From Bigelowiella natans CCMP2755 (lineage: Eukaryota > Cercozoa > Chlorarachniophyceae): DNA of 34,436 nucleotides. Numbering within the stretch: position 1 is the first letter of the stretch; each line of letters begins with the position of its first letter. Below, one piece after another: positions 12,071-22,550 of this stretch. Made by a program: the position numbers and the translations under genes. Where the stretch lies: positions 27,501 through 61,936 of the forward strand of contig ADNK01000252.1 in the NCBI GenBank assembly GCA_000320545.1, given 5' to 3'. The notes under the pieces are model-generated. The model did not search any database, had not been told where the DNA came from, and saw only the letters and a program-made list of their open reading frames with translations.

Positions 12071-12544
12071 GTGAGCAAGCAGTGGTTGAAGTTGTTGCCT
12101 GACACATTGAAGAAGTTGAACGAGAATGCTGGGGTGAAGAAGTTGAAACAGACAGGAGAAGTTCCTTGCAAGGAGGATGGGGATTGTGATTTGTGCAAGG
12201 TCGGCAAAAAGGTGAGACACAAATTGGATCATCCTGTGAATTGTTTCAAAGGAGAGAAACAAATGGGCAATTTTGGAGAGGGCGACATGTGGCATTCGTT
12301 GAAACCGCACAAAGTTGAAAACACGTTGTTGTCACCAGACAGACCTGGAAGACACACTTCAGAAGGTGTTTTGGACAAAACTTTCAGCAAGAATCAACTG
12401 AAACCTGCTGAAAATGAAGTGGCAAAAAAAGTAATTGAGAAAAAAACACCGAAACCAAGAGAAAAGTGGACTGATGAACCTGTTGAAATACGGATCAGCA
12501 AGCGAAAAGGAAAGCAAGTTGACGGAGGATTTTTTGTGAGTTGA
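12071..12544 (+). CDS. Lys-rich ORF of unknown nature, possibly a fragment
   Basis: An open frame of about 157 codons ends at a TGA at 12542. It has no ATG near its start: the frame opens after an in-frame TGA at 12059, and the first codons are GTG AGC AAG. It could therefore be an exon whose acceptor is the preceding AAG, or a decayed gene. The peptide is strikingly Lys-rich, with a Cys/His cluster, CKEDGDCDLCKVGKKVRH, that looks like a small zinc-binding element, and a tail KPREKWTDEPVEIRISKRKG. Codon use (TTG for Leu, AAA/AAG for Lys) differs from the neighbouring thiolase. It is embedded in the repeat-rich zone. A mobile-element-derived protein is possible, but nothing in it identifies one. 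Confidence 0.3.
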   Translation: MSKQWLKLLPDTLKKLNENAGVKKLKQTGEVPCKEDGDCDLCKVGKKVRHKLDHPVNCFKGEKQMGNFGEGDMWHSLKPHKVENTLLSPDRPGRHTSEGVLDKTFSKNQLKPAENEVAKKVIEKKTPKPREKWTDEPVEIRISKRKGKQVDGGFFVS

Positions 12545-13528
12545 CAGCATCATCACGTGAAACTTTCCAGCTTTGCCAAAAATCCTTTTGCTTCGCTTTG
12601 CACACATGCCATCCGCATCGGCACATGCCAGCATGGCACTCGCATGTCGCCTCGCAACAGCACAGCACAGCACAGCGCAGCACAGCACACGACACGGCAC
12701 ATCGCTTCGCAACAGCACGGCACACGCCAGCATGGCACACAATGATGTCGCATGCTTCTTCACTTTTTTTTTTGCCCCCACTCAAATTGGTGCTTTGTTC
12801 ACCTCTTTCACTTTCCAAATTGCGAGGGGCACAAAGGGCATTTTCAAAACCAAACTTTTTGATGCACGTGTGATGCACGTGTGTGTCGTGTGCGTGAAAC
12901 TTTGCACAAGTGCAACCCCTGCGATGACCTCCAAAAAACACCGCCCCCATGAAACATGAGCACGATGATGCAATGTGACACAGCATGACACCACAGTCGC
13001 ATGATGCTGTCGCATCGCTTTGCGAGCAGGTGGGTTCTGCCCACATCGCAGATGCCTGGATGCCGCCATTGGCGGTTGCAACAATTTTGTCATCGTTGCT
13101 TGCACGTCACACACTCACGTGTCCACGGACGTGCTGCTCGCTGCTCACGCGGAAGGTGAGACGAAGAGAGGATCCCCACAGGTCCCTCCATCTCGGAACA
13201 TTGAACAACAAAAGTCGCATTTGTCTTCTTCGCTTCCCATGCGACCTGGGCACGGCACTCCACGTGCTGCCATCATGTCTTCTCAACCCGGTTGGAGGGA
13301 GGAGAACTTTGAAGAGGCTTTGACTGTCCTTCGGCACCGCAAACACAGCACATTTTGGCGATTTTTTAGCATTTTTCCCTGTCTTTTGCGTAAATATGAA
13401 GCGGTTTATCCCGATGAATACACGAATAACAAGACTGAAACTTACGAATCTACATCCGATTTGATCCGGACATCCGACATCTGTGTCCACATCCAGCTCC
13501 TTCGTTCCAAACCTCGACGATAATACCC

Positions 13529-13660
13529 ATGGCTTCCCCAGCGTACATTGTGAGTGCCAGCATTAGCATTTGATTTCCAAGCGGTTGAATGCGCCCTCTA
13601 ATTAAGGGTAGCATTGCGGGTCTGATGAAAAATGCTTCAATTCTCAGCTTTGTAGTTACA

Positions 13661-13704
<44 letters not shown>

Positions 13705-15518
13705 TGTTTGCTTTCCTCTACAAGGTGGATTGTGTTCGCACTGCAGCAGGCCGAAGGAAAGGCCGCCTGTCTAAATGGCATCCCGCAGATCTCGGAGCGG
13801 TATGATTTCTGATTTCGCGACATTCGATAGCATCATGTAAGACCACCCCCGAAGCAGTAAGAGGAAGTAAATGGGTAGATGAACAGGTTTATTAGACGTA
13901 AATTTCAAGACCAAGCTTTGACCCGCAGCTGCAATGCCCCTTTCCCTCCCTTCCTTATATTCATCCCCCCCTCGCGCGTGCTCTCCCCACATTTCAGGCA
14001 GTTATTGACGGACTGGTGGATCGTGTTGGCATGAGCGGCTCTCTGGTCGATGACGTTATCATGGGATGTGTCTCTCAGTATGGCGCTCAAACCGCCAACC
14101 TTTGCCGAACGTCTGTGCTTGCGTCGAAAAAACTACCGTTGGAAGTGCCAGGTAGCGAGGGAACACGCGAGCAGGGTGTTTAGTATGCTACAAAGTTTTT
14201 CCTTCTATTATTTTTCTCACGACGAATCGAGGCTGTGCAATGGGTGGTGGCAGCTGGGGTATATCCAATCGCGATAACCGACATCCTGTGTTCTATAATG
14301 ATATGGGCAATATTTCCGGACACTGACAATCATATCGCAAATTCTGATCTGCAATGCATGGTGTGCCATAAAAAGCAATAATTGACGGTAGCTTCTAAGC
14401 ACCGCCAAAGAAAAGTCCTGGAAATTTTGTGTACAACCATCCTACGTTCCTCAGGAGTCACAGTGGACAGGCAATGCGGCAGTGGTCAACAAGCCATCCA
14501 TTTCGCGGCCCAAGCGGTAGGTATTCGCAACAGGGAAAACAATAAATCAAGAGATACTTTACAAAGGGCAGCAGGATGTATATGCTCTGAAGAGAGTCGT
14601 TAGTTTTAACAGCGTTGAGTGCCCGCATGATTTCTTCTTCTTCTTCTTCTTCCTACTCTGTCAAAAAATCTGAAAATGATAACTTTCCAATGACCAGGTG
14701 ATGAGCGGGACTCAAGATGTCGTGATTGCGGCTGGAGTTGAGGTTCTATACGAACGTGTTAAAACAGACGTAAAAGACTACATACACCACACCGCTTAAG
14801 AGTCATCGTTATGGCCTCTGCTGTCTTCTCTTTTCCTCCTCATACACTCCTTCTTCCCACCTCCCCTTAGTCAATGTCATTAGTACCGATTGGATCCCCG
14901 GTGCTTGATGGAATCAAATATGGTAGTGATGATAGTGACTATGATGATGGTAGTGATCATCCGTCAGATTTATGCTTATTGATAGTTGCATATAGTAACT
15001 ACGAGTAAGCGATTTAAATATGCTTTCTCGCGCTTGTTCATCTGCTGCCCCTGTGATCTCCTTCTTCTTCTTCTTCTTCTTTTTCTTCGTCTATATTATG
15101 CAATGTGCCAAAGGTCGGGGAAACCCATATGCAACTACCGGGATTCAGGATAAATACGGAAAAGGGGTGTGATTGCTACTCGTATACAATGATGACAGCA
15201 GCAACAACAACAACAACAACAACAACAATGATAACAACAACAACACCAACCTGTGTCTGCTGGTGCTGCTTTTAAAACACAATTGGTACGACGACTTCTA
15301 AGTCGCTAATTTGGAGAATGGGCTGGCTATAATTCATACGCACAAGCACGCCCCTGCAGTAGTTGATAAACATCCCAGCAGTCTATTTCACAGCTTAGAG
15401 TCTAAATACGTTGGTCTTCTGACGTCGCTCCCTGGGGTGTCAATGAGTGAGTGAGTCAGTGTATGTTCTGTACAGGTCATGTTCAGCCAGTTCAAAGGAG
15501 CAGAACTTCTGGCGAAAG

Positions 15519-15551
<33 letters not shown>

Positions 15552-16026
15552 AAGAAGAAGAAGCATATCGGAAACATATCCCCCAATCGCAGCACCACAA
15601 TTACCACCATCACCATGTAGCTAGTAACAACAGACGCCGCACGCTACCGTAAGTCTCCCTGCTACTGGTATGCACGGCTTTGACTTTGCATATGCTGCCT
15701 CCTCCTGCTGCCCAGATATCAGTTGACTCGCGAAGAAATCGACGAATTCTCGCACTCATCTCACATCAAGGTAAAGCAGCCAAGAAGGGTGGCCAATGTC
15801 GGAACAAATCATGTTATTGAGTGGGTGGAATCATAGCTGCGCCTACAGAAGGAGGGAGATCCGTCGATCATTGTGTTTCTTGATGATGATGATGATGATG
15901 ATGATGGGATGGTGATGCCTCAGGCTGGACAAGCCACGAAGAAGGGCGTTTTCTCCAACGAAATCGTCCCACTTCAGGGTACACCGTTTGGCGGGAAAAT
16001 CTCTGATGCTATCTATAAAACCCATC

Positions 16027-16064
<38 letters not shown>

Positions 16065-16858
16065 ACATATTACTTTCTCAATTATATAGCAAACGACGCA
16101 TGACTCGGTCGTTAGATTCCCGTACTTTTTCGCAGTGAAAGAGACTTAGCCTATCCCCCAGCCCTGTGCACACACTGCCATTCACCACACGGTATTCATT
16201 TAACGCACTCATCATCATCGCCCCGCAACGGCCGTGTAGGCACTGACCGCAAGACCGGCGAAGTTGTTCTCCACGACAAGGACGAGGGGATCCGCTACAA
16301 TCCGAATCTGGCTAAGATGAAATGTAATCGACATGTTCTCACGAATAGTCACTTGCTGACCGTATCACCGTGTTAATACAAATAATGGGACTTGGGGTTT
16401 TCTTTCATGGTGTACGTCTTTTTCTTCTTCTATTTCCTCCTCCTCCTCCTCCTCCTCCTCCTCCTCCTCCTGGTTGCATGTATGTTATTAATGCGAACGA
16501 TAGCGTTAAAGCCGCTACAAGAAGGGGGGGTCGTGTCAGCTGCAGCGGTGAGTGCGCCTAATCTCTGACAGTAAGTGTATGTAGATCATAACCACTAGAT
16601 GAGCGAGTAGTCGCATATCTTGTACATCAAAAGTATCAGTTGACGACGTGGTGATGAGCGGCTTTGGAGCGAATAGCTTCTCTCCCAACGCCTCTACACT
16701 CTAACCTTCTCACCATACCAGCATCGATGTGCTTGTGCTTCTTGTTGTTATTATTCTTCAACTATTATATGATCGGACCCCCTCGATTTGGACAGGCAAG
16801 CCAAATCAGCGACGGAGCGGCAGCCATGCTCATCTGCAACGAGTATGAAACACACACA

Positions 16859-16926
<68 letters not shown>

Positions 16927-16962
16927 CACACGCACACACACACACACACACACATACACACA

Positions 16963-17003
<41 letters not shown>

Positions 17004-17082
17004 TGATACTCGCATATTACACGTTATTACCTTCAGGGAGGGGCTGAAGAAGATCGATGCAAGGCCTCGCGCACGGTTGACT

Positions 17083-17119
<37 letters not shown>

Positions 17120-17573
17120 CCCATCTTAGAATGATAGTAGTAATTCACACAGCGCATTGAAGCAAAGAGCACTGAGTGCAATAAAGAAGACAGATCTTCG
17201 ATAGTGATAACAATGATGATGATGATGCTGATGATGATGATGATGGTGATGATGTGGACTTTGCCGCCTTCCCCTCTGCCCACCCCCCTACATTCCACGA
17301 CGGTCTTTCTTAGAATCGTGGCTCTCGCCCTCGCTGGAAGCGACCCTGTGATGATGCTGAAAGGGCCCATTCCAGGTGAATGTGATAGGGAGATAGAAGG
17401 AAGAGTCAGAGGATAATTGCAATCGGAAAGAAGACAACCCGACGCTGCCAAATGTCGCACAGTGCATGTACCGGAAGGGAATGAAGAATGAATAGATGGA
17501 TTAGAAGGAGATTTGCTGCCTACTTTTAAAAGCGTCAAGACTGTTTCGAGACGTCGCAGCACAATTTGTGATT

Positions 17574-17617
<44 letters not shown>

Positions 17618-18245
17618 ACCTTTACATTATAATTCCCAGCAACTAAGGCAGTGCTGAAGAAGGCAGGGATGAGCCTGGGCGATATCGACATTTATGAGGT
17701 GGCTAAGAGTGCTTGTTCACATATTGTGATGTTGGTGTTGATGTTGTTGTTGTTGATGATGATGATGATGATGATGCTTTACCACTTCTGGCACTTGGTG
17801 GGGGTAGTAGGTATCACTAGAAGGTGGCAATATAGCTTGTCATCGAGAGGGGTATCTTATTCGCATGCAAGGCGAAGAAACATGCCAGAGCCATTCGTTC
17901 CACTATTTATTACGCAGTGGGAAGGAGGGAGGGAGAGAGAGCTACAAGGGGGGCGGGTGGCGGGTGGCGGGGGGTTAAATAGTGTTTCCAAAAACGACAT
18001 ATCTGAGTAGTTGTTCCCATCTTCTATCATGACTGGCTTTCAAAGGTTAACGAGGCATTTGCTAGCGTTCCTTTGGCATGGGCGAAAGCGCTCAAGGTGT
18101 GCTCTCAAGGATGATGATCGCTCGTCGTTGCTGTCATCGTCACCTACTGCAATGCTGCATACACAGCCAAACTTATCCACACACACACACATACACACAC
18201 ACACACACACACCCGCACACACACACACACACGCACACACACACA

Positions 18246-18286
<41 letters not shown>

Positions 18287-18423
18287 GACACACATACATG
18301 CGTTCCTGGTTATATTATAGATCTTATATTAATATATTTATTACAGGCCGATATGAAGAAATTAAATGTAAATGGTGGCGCCATTGCTCTCGGCCACCCC
18401 CTCGGATGTAAGCGGCATTATAT

Positions 18424-18468
<45 letters not shown>

Positions 18469-18899
18469 CATGTGTAGCATATGGATAGTAAATACGTATG
18501 CGCTCTCATACGGGTACTTGCTTAATGATAACGCCCATCATCATCATCATCATCATTACCATCAGGTACTGGTGTGAAGCTGATGACCACATTGGTGAAT
18601 ACGCTCGAGAGGGAGAACAAGAGGTGCCATCCACTCGACATCGTAACTGCCATGTTGTAGCAAGTGCGAGTACGTGTCCGATCTGTACTGTGATATCATC
18701 ATCTGTGAGAGCGCGAGCTCTGTTCATAGTCGAGCGTAAAATTTCGTTCTTGCACACCTTCCATTTGGATGGAACGTTAATTGAACAATACCATGGATAA
18801 TTCTATCCCCTCGCCCTTCCCCATGTCCACCCTCTGTGCAGGTACGGATTGCTTGCTATTTGCGAAGGGGGCGGGACTGCAAATGCGACTGTAATATAA
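13529..18899 (+). CDS. Acetyl-CoA acyltransferase (3-ketoacyl-CoA thiolase), FadA5-like
   Basis: Twenty exons join in phase from ATG 13529 to TAA 18899, 392 aa: 13529-13549, 13725-13799, 13998-14151, 14455-14516, 14698-14742, 14871-14922, 15114-15166, 15476-15519, 15716-15770, 15924-15978, 16240-16323, 16504-16547, 16796-16842, 17037-17075, 17314-17375, 17640-17698, 18046-18096, 18347-18407, 18566-18623, 18842-18899. All thiolase signatures are present: [29 protein letters not shown] with nucleophile C91, [20 protein letters not shown] (N319), GHPLG (H351) and [11 protein letters not shown] (C381). The enzyme cleaves 3-ketoacyl-CoA with CoA, or condenses two acyl-CoAs. The CVSQYGAQT and HFAA-type motifs resemble the bacterial FadA5-type branch more than animal ACAA2. 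There is no obvious mitochondrial presequence and no C-terminal SKL, so a cytosolic location is inferred. Introns carry most of the microsatellites. Confidence 0.96.
15200..15245. repeat. (AAC)n in a thiolase intron
   Basis: Repeats of AAC with one tgata interruption, in the intron between exons ending at 15166 and starting at 15476. Confidence 0.95.
15520..15563. repeat. (AAG)n starting at a thiolase 5' splice site
   Basis: The donor GTAAG at 15520 runs straight into about thirteen AAG triplets, so the splice site and the repeat share bases. Confidence 0.95.
16850..17001. repeat. Compound (CA)n(GA)n(CA)n microsatellite in a thiolase intron
   Basis: About 150 bp of alternating CA, GA and again CA dinucleotides with a few interruptions (gggaga, cata). 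It fills most of the intron between the exon ending at 16842 and the exon starting at 17037, beginning eight bases after the donor. Confidence 0.95.
18176..18287. repeat. Interrupted (CA)n microsatellite in a thiolase intron
   Basis: Roughly 110 bp of CA repeats with scattered cata, cacg and cgcg interruptions, in the intron after exon 17 (ends 18096). A second tract, (TA)n at about 18423-18465, follows in the next intron. Confidence 0.95.
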
Positions 18900-18926
18900 C
18901 TATCATGTATGATACATATAAATAAT

Positions 18927-18976
<50 letters not shown>

Positions 18977-19005
18977 ATATATGCGTGTTTGTGCGTGCAC
19001 TTGTA

Positions 19006-19053
<48 letters not shown>

Positions 19054-19970
19054 TATGAGTTGTATAAGACAAGAATCACGATCCATCTATGCCCATTCCC
19101 AAATATGCCCCTACAATAACCTTCAGTATTATAAATATTTATGAGTTATATTAATATATTTGTCTGTTATGTGTGTGTTTATTCGTGCTCAGATCATAGA
19201 GAACTTGAGCTTTCGCAAGTCAAAGTTGTAAGTTTAATTGACGCAATCTTAACTTCGCAGCAATGTCGAAGACTGTCAGTTAAACGTGCATAGCTAGATA
19301 TTCGTGCGCAGATCTGCATCAAGATAACAAGTTGCTCTGGGCTCCATCTTTGCAACACTTTTGAATCTAGTGACATCCATAGAACCCAATTTGCACGCAC
19401 ATCTAGATATGCTAGTATGTGTGCGAAATGCTATGTTAGCTGTGTACGACACGTGAATGCGTTACACCTTCTAGCCTTGCTAGCTTCTAGAGCTTGGATT
19501 GTATGTGGTCATCAATTCGTAGTATTTTCGTAGACACATTGATCCATTCGGGCATCCTGCATGTAATTTGATGTTTGCCTTGCTCATGAATGCTCTGAAT
19601 TACCTAGTTACTGTGGCATTTCGCTAAGATGTTCGTTGTAGATGTTTCGGTACAACCAGGGGCAGTGCATGGCTTAGCATAGAATGCTGTGCATGCTGTT
19701 GACTATAGCAGCGCGACGCGTGCGATCGTAGCACCACATTACGATGAAGAACATCTAGCTCGAACGTTGATTCAAATTTTCGTTGGTTTACATAGCCATA
19801 ACAAATAATCTAGGCAACTAGACAATGCATTCTAGCATTGCACAAGAATTTTTATATTTCATAAAAGGTTCATTATTTTTGGATAAGTGAATTAGTAAAT
19901 GAATGAGAGTATATCTAGTCTTTATAACTTATGCATTTAGTAGTGTGTCATATTTTTGAGGCAACAAAAA
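18900..19970. other. Spacer between convergent thiolase and AP-1 mu genes
   Basis: The first part is a compound microsatellite (18924-19052) of (AC)n, (TA)n, (GT)n and (GA)n. After about 19190 the sequence changes to a CTAG-dense, AT-rich type with no coding exon recognised: I count about thirteen CTAG words in roughly 720 bases, where about three are expected by chance. The AP-1 mu and thiolase 3' ends face each other across it. Confidence 0.55.
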
Positions 19971-22241
19971 TTATACCCTCTTACTTTTCTTTTTCTTATT
20001 GTGTTTCAGACTTAATCGAATTTGATAATTCCCATTCCGGGTAATGTAGCGAACCCAAGGAAGAGCTTGATATCCACTTTTCTCAGTAATTTTCAGGTAT
20101 CTTACCTGCATTTGTAACAAGAAAAGCATCGCTAAGGTTTATCTATCATTCTTGAAATCGCACCAAAATCTATCAACTTTATACCTGCACTCCGCTGATA
20201 GTAAAGAAAGGAATTTCAAATTTAACATCTAACGCACGATCCATAGAAGCATCTTCTTCATTCCTAATGCTAGGTAGACCAAAATGACCCCTCATTATAT
20301 ACTGCTTCTGTCCAGGAAAGCTCTGAATTTTCCAGATCATCATGCTTGCTTCCGTATCATAGCCTACAGTGCCAACACTGCTCTTAAATTTCGGGCTATC
20401 TGCGTCATACGGTACTGGGACGCTGATTCGGACATTATTTGCGGTGCTTCTTCGCTTGAAATTTGACTTAGCTTTCACCAGATACTCAATTCTGGTAGGG
20501 TATGTTTCGATTTGGCATTCAACCCATATTAATGGGCGGACCTTCGAATCCAGCCTATATGTCATGAAGTCGAATTCGCCGTCGGGTGGAATGAAAGAGA
20601 TTGTCCGACTTGTTTCAAACCGGGAATGGCGTACGCATTGATGAAAACGAACGTCCTGAGTTGAGTACCATTATTTTAAAATTTGCATATAAAGATCTTT
20701 CTACCTCCATATCGACAGTTTTTTTGTTCCTACGACCACGTGCCTCATATAGTACTTTGTCGTTAAGGCCTAGTTTCAACTCAGGCATTCCACTGAGAAA
20801 GGATTTCATCTGATAAAGAAAGCTATCTGAGATTCATCTTCAAATATGCTAGCTAAATAAAATATTTGCCTTGATGGTTCCTAGAATTTCAGCATGCAGA
20901 ACTGTTCCTAAATATTTATGAGAAAGCTCAAGTATTGCGCTGGTTTCTTATAATCTGTTAGGATTTACCCTCAGCTGAGATGAGGCAATTAGCAAATTCA
21001 ATTACATCCAAGAATATTTCATTTTTCTTGTGAACAATGCCTTCCGATCTACATAAAGCATTCAGCAAATGTTTTAGAATCTCTTCGACGCAAACGTAGG
21101 CACGAAATTGAAACTGATATACCGCCATGGAGTTTGTCCCGTAACTGCTGTTGGAATGGCTTTGGGCCTCACCACCTTGTTATAAGGAAAAATATTTTTC
21201 GTTACATACTCTATATCATCAATCAGATACTTTGCTTGTGGTAATGTGGCAATACCACATTTGCTTCGGATTGATTGATAAATTCCTTAAGAATCTTAGG
21301 CTCTGTTGCTTGCGGATACCCATTATCCATCATCTTTTTGCAAGACAAGTTTGAGACAATATGATGTAAATGGGGCTTCAAATAGGACCTACCTCATCTA
21401 ACAATTCGTATATGAGGACAAAATTGTCTTTGACACTTTCTTCTTCAACACTTTTGAAGTATTCCTGGATGAAATATTTCACAGTTTCAGATAACTTACA
21501 AAATTATTGGACTCAACAATATTTTTCGACCTTAAACACCGCAAGCAATTTGTATAGGCTGTCGATTGAACCAAAATTTTTATATAAGGTATACTTAGGC
21601 ACAGCAGCGTACTTATTAGGTAAATGTAAATGTTACAATTGATTGAACTTACAAAGCCATTATCACTGCAACGTTAGCGTTCATGGTCACGGTTGCAATG
21701 AAATACAAATCTCTGATTAATTATGTTGGCACACACAGAATTATAAAAGTGTATACTTTTGCAATCAGAGGAACTCACCCATGCCGAATGAAGCAATAGT
21801 TACATGTTCCATCTATGGTGGGGAATATAGTTATCAACACAGTCTTATCACATGCGAAGTTCAATGTTCAATGTTCGAGGTCCAATCACAAAGGACCCAC
21901 CTTGAAAAATGGGCTTCAGGTCAGACTCGTCATGCGCTTCCAGTACTCTCTGCTTGAAGATTTCACGAACGTTCCGAGATGATGAAGCCTCTCTATAGTT
22001 TCTCTGAATCAACTCCTGTGAATAGAACATTGAATATGATTGAAAATGCATCTTCCTATCATGCTTGCGAGAAACTCAAGCATGAACCAAAAACAAAAAC
22101 GGAGAAAAACTTTTTGCAAAGATCACACACTATTTTGAGATGACTTCCAAATTGGCTGATGCCGATAAACTTCTGAATTTTCTCCTTGTCCCTTACACAA
22201 ACCTTTCCCTTCGCAGTGAGTATCGTAATGGAGCTTGCCAT
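19971..22241 (-). CDS. AP1M: AP-1 clathrin adaptor complex subunit mu
   Basis: Thirteen exons join in phase from ATG 22241 to TAA 19971, 434 aa: 22241-22203, 22015-21901, 21812-21779, 21712-21653, 21558-21531, 21464-21393, 21333-21259, 21175-21123, 21048-20969, 20907-20870, 20809-20705, 20655-20185, 20105-19971. The N-terminal longin-like half is seen in ITILTAKGKELIQRNYRE, DLYFIATVTMNANVAVI and DNFVLIYELLDE. The mu-homology domain follows: KKNEIFLDVIE, FLSGMPELKLGLND, FIPPDGEFDFMTYRL, KRRSTANNV, HFGLPS, and SGYQALPWVRYIT. These match the AP-1 rather than the AP-2 mu subunit. It sorts tyrosine-motif cargo at the trans-Golgi and endosomes. The intron after 20870 starts with GC instead of GT, yet phase and homology require it. 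The C-terminus is extended by a basic tail, HNKKKKSKRV. It is head to head with MSH4, 309 bp from ATG to ATG. Confidence 0.96.
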
Positions 22242-22550
22242 TATTGCGATGACGAATCTACAGTTGTGGGTACCTGTTCTGTCGCAATCGGAAATCTCCG
22301 GCCATTTTACCACAAAATGAAGCATGAGACTGAATTTTTACTAAAGATTTATTGTTTCAGTGGCGGAAGCAGTAGATTTCACGTTTGTGCTAGTCGCGAC
22401 AAAGAACGGCTGGAGTTTTTAGTATTTTTCATTGTCTCAAAGGTAATGAGATCTGGGTTTGCTTCATCATCTGTTACCGCAATTGGAATAAAAACACTTC
22501 ATTTTTCACTTTCATTGGCAAGGGTCCAAGCTCTTCCTTACTGTATTACT
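22242..22550. promoter_or_regulatory. Presumed bidirectional promoter of AP-1 mu and MSH4
   Basis: The two start codons point away from each other with about 309 bp between them, so both promoters must lie here unless leaders or upstream exons extend further. No TATA or other box was identified with confidence. The MSH4 frame remains open upstream through this stretch (in-frame ATGs at 22317 and 22446), so part of it could be coding instead. Confidence 0.4.

Larger units (their letters stand above)
11284..13528. other. Repeat-rich spacer upstream of the thiolase gene
   Basis: This stretch has a distinct texture, rich in gca/tgc and cagcac words, with several internal repeats: cagcagcttgttctgc at 11382 and 11547, gccagcatggcac at 12628 and 12727, and tcgcaacagcac at 12652 and 12707. 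Overlapping frames on both strands are open because the sequence is stop-poor. Apart from the ORF at 12071-12544 no coding region is supported. It may be a decayed repeat family, with related words near 1725. Confidence 0.5.

Noticed and set aside
12541-13523. Large overlapping frames rich in Cys, His, Ala and Ser on both strands
   Set aside because: The stretch is stop-poor because of cagcac/gcatgc repeats. All frames are open at once, and none has motifs or splice logic.
16664-17047. Thr/His and Cys/Val repeat frames over the thiolase introns
   Set aside because: These are readings of CA/GT and GA microsatellites. Only the short thiolase exons inside are real.
22140-22550. MSH4 starting at the ATG at 22140
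   Set aside because: That start would place MSH4 coding sequence over AP-1 mu exon 1 on the other strand and adds no family-like sequence. 22551 is preferred, though 22317 or 22446 remain possible.
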